Of a stretch of DNA of 64,000 nt, positions 10,500-21,363 are shown one piece after another. A program made the position numbers and the translations under genes. Origin of the DNA: Geosiphon pyriformis (lineage: Eukaryota > Glomeromycota > Glomeromycetes > Archaeosporales > Geosiphonaceae); NCBI GenBank assembly GCA_016748015.1, contig JAAOMT010000276.1:406088-470087 (forward strand). The letters are read 5' to 3'. The first letter of the stretch is position 1. Every line of letters begins with the position of its first letter. Under the pieces are notes generated by a model. The model had not been told where the DNA came from. It was given only the letters and a program-made list of their open reading frames with translations, and did not search any database.

Positions 10500-12542
10500 G
10501 ATCAGTTGATGAACAACTATCGCCGATCTTCAGTTTTGAGTGATTCTAAGTCTTGGGTTTCCCGATGTCATTTGAGTGGGTTTTTGGAGTGGTGTTTGAA
10601 TTGGTTGTTGGGGCTGATAAATTATTTGGGGCTGCAGCTGATAAATTACTGGTGGCTGTGGTTGATAAATTAGAGGTTGATATACTGGCAGTTGATAGAT
10701 TGGTTGCTGCATTATTGGCAGATAAATGATTTGATATTGGTTTTAATTTGAGTAGTGATTCTGAATCTGAAATCTGCGATCAGGGTTTTGATATTGATTT
10801 CCCAATCATGGATTGTTACTATAAAATTGACAGTCAGCTCTAATGTGACCTTGTTTATTACAGTTGTGGCAAACACGCATTTCTGGCTGCCATGGCTGAT
10901 TGGGTAATGATGATAATAATAATATTAATAGACATGGCTGATTTTGGAAACAATTTGTGTTTTCTGAATTATTGTGTTATTGTGGTGGTTGATAGATTGC
11001 ACAATTGTCAGTTAAGTATCCCTCTAGTTTCTGATTGATTGTATTACTGAATTGTTTTAGTTTGGAATCCAAGTCAGATGATCCGTTTATCACTAAATTT
11101 ACAGCTTGGGCATGATTGGCTTTTAGCTCGGCTGCTTCAAAATCTCTGACATGGGTGACAGTAGTTGGGAGATCAACTGGATGCATTGGACATACTTGCT
11201 GAAGAATGCTACTGCACAATCCTCTTATAAACTGGTTCAAGATCTGTGATGCTGTAAAGTAATCAGCTTGAATTGTCTAAATTTGGTGCAGATTTCTATG
11301 GAAGTGTTCCAAGTAAGTAGTGACTGCTTCTGTGTCCTCTTGTTTGATGGTGGTAAATGTGTTGGTCAAGCAATTGATACTATTGTTATTACTAAAGTAT
11401 CTCAAGAATTCTGTTTTGAACTCATTGAAGGTTTGTGGTTTGGTGGCTAGGCTTTGATACCATGAGTCAGCAGTATTTTTGAGAAAATAGGAAATTGTTT
11501 GAAGGGCTCTACCATCATTCTATTCATTGGCCACTATGGCTTTTTCAATGTTGTTGAGCCATATTTGGGTGTTGTTCTCTTCACTGGTAAAATTGTCAAG
11601 TTTTGTGATTGGTGCATAAATTATTGGATCTAAGTTGAATTGTTGTGGTGGTAGTTGAAGTGGTTGTTGTTGCACAAATTGTTGGGATGATAGTTGAAGT
11701 GGTGGTTGTATGAGTTTGGCTATTGAATTAATTAGTGGTTGATTGATGACAATTACTAGAGATAAGTTTTGTTGATTTATTAAATCAGAGTTTCAATTAT
11801 TCTGAGTTGGCAGTATCTGAATATTCGGAGTTTTGATTTCCGGATTTTCTGGGTTTAGATTTTGCTGGGTTTGAAAATTCAGGGTTTCAAATTCCGGGTT
11901 TTCAGTTATTGGGTTCTAGTAAGTGAATTCTTGATCTTCAGTTTCTTTTTCTTCCTCTTTTTTTGATTCCATTACTTTCCACAGATCAGAAATTCCGAAA
12001 TTTGGGGGAGGTAGTGGTGATCGGAGTTCTGATGGCATTGATGATTGTGAGTTAAATCTTTCAAAATATGCACTGTATGGTCCTAATAACTCTGCTTTCT
12101 TTTATTTACTTTGGAATGAGAATCGTCCAAATGCTGATGTCATGTTTGATGTGGCCACACCAGTAGATGTAATATTAATGGTGCTTCTGGGTGTATAGTG
12201 GTATGATAGATTAGTTGGGGACTCAACTCTTGTTTTCTTCCAAGTAAGTAGTTGTATTTTTTTGGGTGTTACTGCTGATATTTGCAGTTTTCTTTTGTCT
12301 TTGTTCACATAAGTAATAAGGTATCTTTGCTGTGTGTAGTGTTCAATTTTTTTGTTGATTTCCATAATAATGGAGGCAAAATTGTGATTTGTTGGCAGGT
12401 TGATATTTTGAATTAATTCACTATAAAAGGTTTCTCTTGCTGATTTAATATTTACTGGTGTTCCTAACAGATAGGCAATTCTTTCATTAACATAGAAATT
12501 AAAAGCTGATTCCACTGATATGTGGTTGTGATTTAATTTCAA
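10500..12542 (-). pseudogene. gag: B1 gag, broken
   Basis: N-terminal part of the B1 polyprotein. The open frame runs from about 12542, where only a TTG is available. Upstream TAA codons at 12546-12548 and 12558-12560 may be former Gln codons, so the true start could lie further right. It contains a 146-codon N-terminal open stretch, a retrotransposon gag core (DSWYQSLATKPQTF near 11430-11480), a CCHC knuckle (CHNCNKQGHIRADC) at about 10831-10872, and a Tyr/Gln/Pro-rich tail with repeated IYQP/YQPQ at 10530-10712. A TAA after PPQ near 10974 is also present in B2. Confidence 0.8.
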
Positions 12543-12657
12543 ATGTTAATAGTAGTGTTAAAATAAAGATTTCACAAATCCTAGATGGTTTGCTCCTATG
12601 TTTTTTGATTCTGCCACTTTTAGATTTGTGTTGATGCTGGTTTTCTGTAGGATTATA

Positions 12658-12674
12658 CCTTACAGAGAGCACCA
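12658..12674 (-). other. B1 primer binding site
   Basis: In element sense TGGTGCTCTCTGTAAGG begins two bases after the 5' LTR. The LTR itself contains an 11-base complement (rc of 12724-12734 pairs with rc of 12667-12677), so an internal hairpin or self-priming is possible. Confidence 0.75.
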
Positions 12675-12676
12675 AA

Positions 12677-13545
12677 TGTTACAGGTGACTATTTTTGGTA
12701 TTGAATTAAATAACAAACCCATAATTTGGTGCTCAAATTTAATTGTAAGTAATAGTGATCTGAAGGTTTGTGTCTGAAAAGTTTGTATCTGAAGAGTTTG
12801 GTTGAGTTCTTTGTATAATGGACAGAGATTCAATGATAATAGTTTTATCCATAGCTTCCTGAAACTGCAGTTTTATCAATTTTTTTCTCAGCTTAATGGC
12901 CAGTATTCCTCTTGGTAAGCTATCTTTAATCGAGTGTTCTACCCTTATTTCTGGGTCTTTTACCAGTCATGTTTATTCTAACATCAGTACTCCACGCATT
13001 AATCCTCAATAGAGTTAGTAAATAACAATAAAATCAAAGCAAGAAATAAAGAAAAGAAAAAAATAAAGAAAGAAAAGAAATAAGCCAAGGCAATTTGCAA
13101 GTTAGTATTCTGTCAATAGCCATGATTAAGAGCTATTGTTCTAGCATGGTTAAGTATCAATTACTATCAACATAAAGTGTTGATAGTGGCAGTGAGTTTG
13201 AGATAACAAACAGTTATTTATTTGTGGTTTGGAAAGTTGTCTGGATGAAATTTAAACTAAAAGATCTGTCTTTTTAGCTTCTAATCCTACTGCTATATAT
13301 ACATAATTGAGATTCTTCAATTCCTTAATTCTTTACAACAAGAATTCTGGGATTCCTGGAATCCTGCAATTCCTTTGAGAAGAATTCTGGAATTCTGGAA
13401 TCCTGCAATTCTTTGTGAGAATCCTGTAATTTCTGGAATCCTGCAATTCCTGAAAGAAATCTTGGAATTCCACATTTTACTATGTCTACTTCTGATTGGT
13501 TAATAACTATGCTAATATATATTTTCTATATTTCTATGAGTAACA
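12677..13545 (-). repeat. B1 5' LTR
   Basis: 869 bp with TG...CA ends. In sense it carries the GGAATTCC-type array (about 13314-13475), then a TATA motif at 13293-13302, then a CT-rich leader (the A/G tract at about 13020-13082). This order suggests upstream repeat, core promoter and pyrimidine-rich start region. Confidence 0.92.
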
Positions 13546-13549
13546 ACAT
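13546..13549 (+). repeat. Right target duplication of B1
   Basis: ACAT, pairing with ATAT at 3333-3336. A1 coding sequence resumes immediately after it. Confidence 0.7.
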
Positions 13550-15988
13550 GTATCCATTCTCTAAAATTGATACAATGCTAAATAAATTCAATGGTGCTGT
13601 TTTCTTCTCAACCATTAACTTAACTGCTGGATTCTGGCGAGTAGAGATAGATTCAGAAAGCAGAAAAAAAACTGCTTTTATCACCAAGTATGGCACCTAT
13701 GAATTTATAGTCATGTCTTTTGGTTTTACTAATGCTCCTTCCACCTTTTAACACCTAATGGATAAAGTGTTTAAATCAGTAAAAAAAATTTTGTTCTAGT
13801 TTACTTGGACAACATAATAGTATATTCAAAAACCTGGGATAAACACCTTAAACATTTACAAAAGATTTTTGACTTGCTCAGAAATGCTGGCCTTAAAATC
13901 AACCCAATCAAATCTTTCTTTGGATGCCAATCTGCCCAGTTCCTTGGTTATCTTATTACAAAAGATGAAATTTTCTCTGACTTAGCTAAAGTTGAAAAAG
14001 TTCAGAACATTAGACAATTAATAAATGTTCCTGAACTATGCTCTTTCTTTGGTTTGATCTCTTACTATCACAAATTTATCAAGAATTTCTTCAAAATTGC
14101 CTTTCCTCTTAATCAGCTACTCAGAAAAAATGTCAATTATTACTGGGGCACTCATCAACAAAAAGCTTTTGAAATTCTGAAAAAAAAACTTGTTACTGAA
14201 TCAATTCTTAAGCAACCAGATCTGGATCAATCTTTCATCCTCCACATTGATACATCTGGCTATAGACTTGGTGCTGTTTTTTACAGAAGGATGAAAATGG
14301 CAGAGAACATGCCATAGCATATGCCAGTAGATCCCTCACACCAGCAGAAAAGAACTATTCAGTTACTGAACAAGAATGTCTAGCAGTAGTTTGGGCTACT
14401 AGCTACTGAGATCAATATCTTCTTGGTGCAAAATTCTTAGTGGTAACAGATCATCAAGCTTTGGTTTGGCTGTACAATAAAAAAAAGCTGAAACACAAAC
14501 AAATAACTTGCTGGATACTTTACTTGAATGAATTTGACTATGATATTCAACACCACAAAAGAGCAAATCATTAAAATGCTGACGCTTTTTCTAAACTTAT
14601 TATTCAGTAATTGTACAACCTCTCAAACCAAACCAACTTAATTATTAGTAACTCTTTCACAAATAAACATGATAATAGACTTGGACAACTACTCTGCCTT
14701 AATAAAATTTTTGGGTAAAAGACAATACCCACCAAAATACACTCAACAACAAAGAGAACATTTGCAAAAACAATCAAATTTCTATTTGATCCACCAGAAC
14801 CAATTATACAAAAGAAACAAAAAAGATCCTGACTGCCCCCAAAGAGTTATTAGATTTGAAGAAAGAAAAATTGTAATATACAACATGCACACTAACCCAT
14901 TAACTGGACACTTTGGAAAAACAAAGACAATTCAGAAAAATTTAGCTTACTATTATTGGTCTACCTTAAGAAAAAACATTGCTGAATACATCAAAACCTG
15001 TAACATCTGCCAAAAAAGAGACAAACCCAATCACAAAGAAGATATCTATCCAATTTTTGTTGGTCAACCATTTGACAGAATTAGTATAGATATTGTTGGA
15101 CCTTTAACAATAACTCTTGATGGCAATAAATATATTATTATAGCTACTAATTATCTTACAAAGTGTGTAGAAGCAAAAGCCACTCCAGACCAAACAACAG
15201 TCTCAATAGCCAATTTCATTTATGAAGATATTATCTGCCATCATGGCTGCCCCAAAGAACTTTTATCTGATAGAGAAAAAGCTTTTTTCAGTATACTGGT
15301 TGAAAAACTTTGTAGAAAAATGGGAATATGTCATAAACTTTCTTCCCTTTATTACTCCTAAACAAATGGTCTAGTAGAACATTTTAATAGAATACTATGT
15401 AAAACCCTAGCCAAAACCAGTGAAGAAACAAACTTATGGGACAAAATACTGCCTTTAGCTTTGTTTGCTTATAGAACTGTGAATTATAACATAACAAGTT
15501 ATGAATCTTTTTATCTGCTCTATGGATGCATAGCAACACTACCAATAGAAACTGACATTAAAACAATACTCTTTGAAGAGATTACAATAGGAAATTACAA
15601 AGACATTTTGCAAAGAAGACTTGGTACCATTCTTGACTCCTTGGTAGAAGCATAAATAATTGCTTTTGAAAAAATAAAACAGTTCCAAGAAAAGCTTAAG
15701 AAAAAAAAAACTTATAAAACACTTTTTTTAAGTGTTGGTGACTTGGTATTGGAATATCATTCAGACAGAGACAATGTCTATAGTGATAAATTCTCTAGCC
15801 AATGAAAAGAACCCTTTATAGTCAACAAAGTTTTGAACAATGGTTTTTATATTCTTTAAGATCAATCCAGAACAATCTTTAATGATTATTCTGTTCATGG
15901 TACACAACTCAAGAAATATTATAAACGACCTGATTGGCTGTTTGTTGTGGTAATACCAATTTAAATGATCAGCAAAAATCAAGTATAA
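13550..15988 (+). pseudogene. pol: A1 pol, part 2: RT, RNase H, integrase
   Basis: Resumes RT at MYPFSKIDTMLN and includes FFSTINLTAGFWRVEID (about 13597-13650), SFGFTNAP near 13716-13740 and the polymerase motif YLDN at about 13801-13815. The second catalytic Asp is Asn here (YLDD in A2 and A3). A frameshift near the A-run at 13780-13790 separates two open stretches. RNase H lies about 14230-14600 ([24 protein letters not shown]). Integrase has HHCC (HTNPLTGHFGKTK ... CNICQK, about 14887-15015), DDE blocks IDIVGP and ELLSDREKAF, and the Glu in GLVEHFNR near 15370-15390. A GPY/F-like block is near 15810. The family stop is TAA at 15986-15988, with an earlier TAA at 15962. Confidence 0.87.
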
Positions 15989-16686
15989 ATAAATGTACCA
16001 TTCCCAAAACAGAGATATCTTCAATTAACATAAACAATTATTTTCTGGATCAAAACATTCAAAACATCTTCTATACTCTCCATGAGTATTAGATTAAAAA
16101 CTATTCAAATGCTACTTTGACCATTGGAAAACAAACCACCATAACTGATAACAGTAGAACACATACTGTTATTAGACCAAAAAAAACTACTACCAGAAGA
16201 GAAAGAATTGATAGTAAAATGGATAAATATCTGTTGGAAAGTATAACAGCAGCTATACTCCTACTTTCCAACACAATTGGAAAAACAATCCAAAAAATCT
16301 TACCCATACACAAAAACTTGTCATATGAAAGGCAATTAAAACTCTATGGTCGCCTTAATGAAATTATAGAGGATATAAAACTCATGAAGAAAACAACTTC
16401 AGAGATACAGATGGAAATTTTGGGCATTATACAGTTAGATGTCTCAAGAATTTTAATTATTGCTAAAAGAGCCAAAACTCTAATACAAAAATTTGGTCTC
16501 TTGGATACAAAACTCATTTTGTCTTAAGTGTTATATATCTTATCCACAAAAAACTTCAACAAACTAGTTAGCTTTGAGTTAGATATAACTCTTCAAATAG
16601 ATTACTCTATGAATAACTTGATTTTGCTAAAGTTCAATCTCTTTGGAGAGGATAATATTATGGTTGAAACTTATACTTTTTATTAA
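15934..16686 (+). pseudogene. A1 accessory ORF in -1 frame, overlapping pol end and 3' LTR
   Basis: About 250 codons of unknown function in the -1 frame relative to pol. The frame opens at 15934, overlaps pol by about 55 bp and ends at TAA 16684-16686, some 30 bp inside the 3' LTR. A2, A3 and A4 keep the frame and protein. Landmarks are NYFLDQNIQN, Lys/Arg-rich TTTRRERI, MDKYLLESITAAIL (the first in-frame ATG, 16219-16221), a helical region with KLMKKTTSEIQ, and a C-terminal FNLFGED. The ~80 residues before that ATG are conserved, so expression may need frameshifting or splicing. A1 has TAG near 16092 and TAA at 16525-16527. No signal peptide or clear membrane segment; not obviously an envelope. 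Confidence 0.7.
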
Positions 16687-17415
16687 TTATCATATGTATT
16701 AGTCATTGATGTCATATAAATTAGCCACACTATTTTTAAATAGTGATCATTGATCTGATCAATGATCTGACCATTGACCTGATCAATAACCTGACCATTG
16801 ATCTGATTATTAACTTGATTATTGATCTGATTATTGATCTGACCATTGACCTAATCATTAATCTAGTTATTAATCTAATTATTGACCATTTTTGACAGCT
16901 ATATAAGCAATGAATTTCTTAGCTGTAGAAAAGCATGTTCAAAATAATCAAGAATAAATAAAATAACAACTTTTATTTCAATCATTCTCTTATTACTAAT
17001 TTCCCTTTCTCTACCTTTAAGTATCTGAACATTTTGAGATAAAAGATTACTTGTTGGTTAATTTTTACCCTTTTCCTGAAATGTATAAGTGTAGCATTTG
17101 AAGATTATTGAATAAAACATGATTGAAGAGCATATCTGATACTTGATATTGAATTCTAAGAACACCGACATGAGGCATAGAATTATACCAAGTGTGATTA
17201 TTTGTTGACAGTATGGACTATTCCTTTACCTTCAGATTCCCCAATTATCTTTTAAAAAGAATAGTGACTGAGATATTTTATAAGACTGATCTCACACATT
17301 GAATTCATACTTATTCAATTTGCTCTTTGAAGTTAAAATCCTTTTGATTATTTCTATCACCCTACAATTCTGTTCTTCTTTGCTATTCATTAGCTTGTTA
17401 CTCCAATCTGTAACA
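16656..17415 (+). repeat. A1 3' LTR
   Basis: 760 bp, starting TATTATGG (TGTTATGG in the family) and ending GTAACA. It matches the 5' LTR remnant at 1-112 and the LTRs of A2-A4. It is longer than the A3 LTRs (642 and 630 bp) mainly because of its longer 12-bp repeat array. Confidence 0.92.
16744..16907 (+). promoter_or_regulatory. A1 U3 12-bp repeat array and TATA box
   Basis: An array of imperfect 12-bp units of the type CCTGATCATTGA spans about 16744-16888 (roughly 12 units), each with a GATC core. CTATATAAG follows at 16899-16907. The position in U3 just upstream of a TATA box suggests a repeated protein-binding site. Unit number differs between copies. Confidence 0.65.
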
Positions 17416-18940
17416 ATATTACCACACATCCAGAAGCACTATTAATATAATAAGCACAGTTATAGTAAGCATGACTATGTCACTAAACAGAATTCTATTT
17501 CAAAGTAAACAAAAGAAAGCAGAATTATTAGGAACATATGGTAATTATTTCGAGGAATTTAAATTGTTATCTCCAATGCCATCAGAAATTTGATCACCAT
17601 CACCACAACCAAATTTTAGAGTCATTAGTCTTTGGGAAATAACTGACTCCAAAGAAAAGAAGAATAGTGATTAGAAAATTAGCAACCAAAACCCAATCTT
17701 AGAAAATTCAGAAATTAAAACTCCAATTAATCAAACTCCAGAAAATTAGAATGATCAAAATCCTGACATAATTAATCAACAAAACTTACCTCCAATAATC
17801 AAGATCATCTATCATCCATCCCACCAATTGCCAAACAGTAACAACAGCCACTATTACTATCCCAACAACAATTTCAGCAGTAATCACAACAACAACCAAT
17901 GGCCTATGCTTCAATTACAAAAATAGAAAAATTTACTAGTAAAGAGGATAATGTCCAAGTATGGCTCAATGACATGGAAAAAGCCATTACAGCAAATGGA
18001 TGGAACAATAACAGAGCCCTTTAAGCAATTCCCTATTTTCTATAAAATACTGCCAACTTGTGGTATCAGAGTTTAGCCACCAAATCTCAAACATTCTAGG
18101 AATTTAAAATTGCATTCTTAGAATATTTCAATAATAACAACAGTATTAATTGCCTAGCCAACATCTTCACTATCATCAAACAGAAAGAAACTGAAGCAGT
18201 TATCACTTACTTAGGACGTTTCCACAAGAACTTGCACCAAATTTAAGCAATTCAAGCTGACTATTTTACAGCACTACAGATTCTAAACCAGTTTATCTAT
18301 GGACTGTACAGTAGTTTTTTCCAATGCATATATCCAATGCACCCACAAACTCTCCAGAACACAGTCACCAATACAAGAGATTTTAAATTAGCAGAACTTG
18401 AAGCAAACTATGCCCAAGCTATTAACCTAGTCATGAATGAATTATCTGACTTGAATTCTAAATTAAAACAACTCAGTAATGCAATTAATCAGAAATTGGA
18501 AAAATACTTAGCTAACAATCATGCAATTTATTAGCCACCTCAATAATATAATAATTCTGAAAGCATAAATCGCTCACAAAATCAGTTATGTCCATTATCA
18601 TCATCATCCAATCAGCAGTGGCAACAAGAAATACATATCTGTCACAATTGTGGTAAATAAGATCACTTAAAAATTGACTGCCAAGCTTATAATAATAACT
18701 TATAATTGGAAAATTAATATCGAAACTCCAATTATTAGTTTCAAGCTCTGAATTATCAACTCAACCCAGTATCATATCAACCAAATTACTTACCTATGAC
18801 ACAACAGCCAATCTATCAACCACCAATTTATTAGCCCTTAGTACCCATCATTTATCAACTACAGTCCTAGCCCATTTATTAGCCACAGTCTCAAGTAATC
18901 TATCAATCTCAACCAATTCAAACACCACCATAAAACTTAT
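17416..18940 (+). pseudogene. gag: B2 gag, 5'-truncated and broken
   Basis: Begins inside gag, at a point aligning with B1 near 12150. A gag core (LWYQSLATKSQTF) is at about 18055-18100. MHPQTLQNTVTNTRDFK at 18337 aligns with the B1 block MHPVDLPTTVTHVRDFE. The CCHC knuckle at 18640-18681 reads CHNCGK, then a TAA where B1 has CAA, then DHLKIDC. A Tyr/Gln/Pro-rich tail with several TAG-for-CAG stops spans about 18770-18935. As in B1, a TAA follows the PPQ block (near 18544). Confidence 0.78.
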
Positions 18941-19149
18941 TTCAAAATGGAACCCAAAGGCCAAAACTAATACAACAAAGCTGGAAATTGTTGATGGTAG
19001 TTCACCAACTGATCTCCAGTTCTTTTATGCAATTATCAGAATCTTAACAATAGAGTTTAGAAACTGGGTATACTCAAAACCTGAGTTCCCAGAACTATTT
19101 AAGTCACCTGGTTACTCCAAAAGATGCTTTATTCAATAACATAGAAACC

Positions 19150-19880
19150 AACCAAATTCAACCACTTACCACCAACAACATTCCACCAGCCACCATCATG
19201 GAAAATGAGTTACTTGTAGCTATATTTTCCTTCAAAATAGAAGAACTGGCAGAAACCTCTTTGTTTAGTGAAGTCACACTTGAGGAAAAACTCATCACAG
19301 CAATATACACAGATGCAAAAATTGATGGCCATTCTATCAAACTAATTCTAGATAGTGGATCAGCTGGCAGCATTATCACAAGACAGCTCATGAACCAGTT
19401 AGGTTGCCGAGTTGATTGAGCTGCCAGTACAAAAATAATTACAGCTGATGGAGCCACTAAGACTCCAATTGGTGAAATAGATAACCTATTTATCAAAGTC
19501 AATGATATCATCATACCAATTAAAGTATTGGTCATAGAAGCCACTCAATACCAAGCACTCATTGGCAATAACTGGCTGTCTAAAACCAACACAACACTTG
19601 ACTAGAACACTCAAGAGCTTCAGATTAATCAAAATGATCAACACATATGCATACCAATTATGTGTGGCCACTTCAAGCCTATTATCACATCATTAACACC
19701 ACTTATTAAGTTAGAAGAAGAGGAAAAAAAACCTACTTGGGAAGTCTACCAAGTTTTTTGGGCCGACATAAAACACAACAAACTACTGCCGATACTATCA
19801 TGGAATGACAAAGGAAAAGAAAGAAGAGAAAAAGAACTTACCAGGGAAACCAACCAAAGTTATTGGAACAGTAATAATTA
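19150..19880 (+). pseudogene. B2 protease segment
   Basis: Retropepsin-like aspartic protease in the gag-pol frame. Asp-Ser-Gly lies at 19351-19359 in LILDSGSAGSIITRQLMNQL, and ALIGNNWL near 19556-19580 matches the B1 block ALIGNDWL. The frame is broken by TGA at about 19417 (Cys in B1) and TAG near 19602 (Trp in B1). It ends with the PTWEVYQVFWAD spacer also seen in B1. Flanked by gag and the Cys-rich module. Confidence 0.83.
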
Positions 19881-20868
19881 AAGCAAGCAGTTACTGATTT
19901 AGACTTGGGAAGAAAAAGGAAAAGGGAAAAAAAAAGAACCAGAACTAGTCACTATTCCAATATATACATCATATACTTACTCTTAACCACCACAATCATA
20001 TTATTGTTGACCAAAGCTCATATGCATTGATTGTAATAAGAAATTGTCATCAATGGGTGCATGCTGTGGTAACAATAAGAAATACCTAATGACAACTAAA
20101 TTTTATTGCCACCTATGCATTATTAAATGCTTTGGAAGACCAAAACAAATTAGAAAATAGGATAATAAGCTGTGCTTGGCTTGTGGAAAAACCCTCCTCA
20201 ACAAAGGAATGTGAAACAACATTCCTAGGAGAGGAAAAACATGTGACAAATCATGTTAGTACATAATTCTTATAAATGACTGGGTAAGAAAAAGAATGTT
20301 TATAGATGCTGCCTGGAGATGAACAGTCAAGTGTTTGGATGGATGTTCACACAATAATGATAATATCTGGTGAATAGCTCTTACCAAAATCAAAAGAGTA
20401 TTATCAGAAGAGATAAGAATGATCAAAAATAACCTTTCAAAGCTCATAAAACTTGACTGGGACCCAAAACCAGTCATAAACCTACTAGATCCAGAACAAT
20501 TCCACAAACACTACCAGAAATTAGCACCCACTAGAGAGAAACAAAAGCAATAATTGGAAGAAATAAACACAAGACTATGTGACCATTGTTTGATCCCATG
20601 TAACTTCCAATATTGTACTAAGTGTAACCTCATTTACAATCCACCACCATGCATGATCTACACAATCCCAGAGGAGAACAAACCAATCAACAGCTGTATA
20701 TCAGAATTGAAATCAACTTTCAATCCTGATTCAAACTTTGACAATGACGACAATAAAAACAACAGTTCCAGCTTAGCTCAAAATGACTATGAAAACAACA
20801 ATGATTTGAACTTTGATTCAAATCCTGAAACATATATTGCACTTCTTGATTTCTCCAAGAAACAGGAA
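19881..20868 (+). pseudogene. B2 cysteine-rich module and acidic linker
   Basis: Homologous to B1 8601-9480 and better preserved in cysteines. CIDCNKKLSSMGACC (about 20028-20075) is followed by FYCHLCIIKCFG (about 20102-20140), CLACGKTLL near 20175-20200, C-x3-C in GKTCDKSC near 20236-20260, and CDHCLIPCNFQYCTKCN near 20578-20630. At least five CxxC-like pairs precede an Asp/Asn/Ser-rich stretch. This looks like two or more zinc ribbons or treble clefs; I do not know the family. Several Trp and Gln codons have become TAG/TAA/TGA. Confidence 0.6.
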
Positions 20869-21363
20869 CTCAGATGGTACAGTGATAATAATGAAAGTAT
20901 TATGTTAAAACAGGCACATGATACTGATGCAGGGTTTAATCTGAGATATCTGGGAAAAGATCCCATCAAATTAGAACCACATTCACACATATGTATTGAT
21001 CTCAAAGTAGTATTAGAAATCCCAACAACAACAATGATCCAACTAGCATCTAAAAGTAGCTTAGCAAAAAAGGGAATCAACATCAAAGAAAAAATAATTG
21101 ACACAGGATATGTAAGAAATATCATTGCAATACTACAAAATAATTCAGAAAAAGCCTATATCATTGAGCCAAATGAAAAGATAACACAGGCAATATTCCT
21201 GCCTCTGGTGAAAGTAGTTCAATTAGTATTAGTGAGAAACAAAAAAGAATTAGGAATCACAGTTAGAGAAATACAGAGTTTTAAATCCACAAGTAGAATA
21301 AATATACCAGTTAATATGGCAGAGGAAGAAATTGCTGACAAGAAAAAAATTATCTTCACCCAT
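20869..21363 (+). pseudogene. B2 dUTPase domain
   Basis: Uninterrupted open reading of a trimeric-type dUTPase domain. Motif 1 is DTDAGFNLRY (about 20920-20950). Motif 2 is SKSSLAKKGI (21051-21080), with the Ser/Leu context of the phosphate loop. Motif 3 is IIDTGYVRNI (21093-21125), carrying the expected Asp and Tyr. Motif 4 is NEKITQAIFLPL (21172-21207). Motif 5 is degraded to SFKSTSR (about 21277-21297; B1 keeps FGSMGR). The domain keeps the frame of protease and RT. Loss of the motif-5 glycines suggests the B2 copy would be inactive. Confidence 0.87.

Larger units (their letters stand above)
3337..13545 (-). mobile_element. B1: Ty3/gypsy retrotransposon encoding a dUTPase, inserted in A1 RT
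   Basis: Complete minus-strand family B element with two 869-bp LTRs (3337-4205 and 12677-13545), a PBS, a polypurine tract and one long gag-pol frame. From right to left the order is gag, CCHC knuckle, IYQP-rich tail, protease, Cys-rich module, dUTPase, linker, RT, RNase H, integrase and a C-terminal extension. All recognisable pieces upstream of RT stay in one frame, so gag and pol seem to be fused. An indel near a T-run at about 7280-7290 shifts the frame inside RT. Stops are scattered, many of them explained by C-to-T or G-to-A. It lies in the A1 RT gene between 4-bp duplications. Confidence 0.92.
1..17415 (+). mobile_element. A1: Ty3/gypsy LTR retrotransposon, 5' LTR cut by window start, interrupted by B1
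   Basis: This is a plus-strand family A element. The window opens in the last 112 bp of its 5' LTR. Gag and the first part of pol run to 3336, where element B1 (3337-13545) interrupts the RT. Pol resumes at 13550 and the 3' LTR ends at 17415. The domain order gag, protease, RT, RNase H, integrase is that of Ty3/gypsy (Metaviridae-like) elements. Many in-frame stops and several indels show that it is dead. The right flank at 17416 is internal gag sequence of element B2, so A1 was inserted into B2. The matching left flank is outside the window, so the target duplication cannot be checked. Confidence 0.9.

Noticed and set aside
16744-17415. tRNA or small RNA gene in the LTR
   Set aside because: No cloverleaf, A/B boxes or conserved RNA motif could be found; the structure is explained by U3 repeats, TATA and R/U5.
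19158-19544. Minus-strand ORF of 128 codons in B2
   Set aside because: It is opposite the aspartic protease with DSG at 19351-19359; no independent support.
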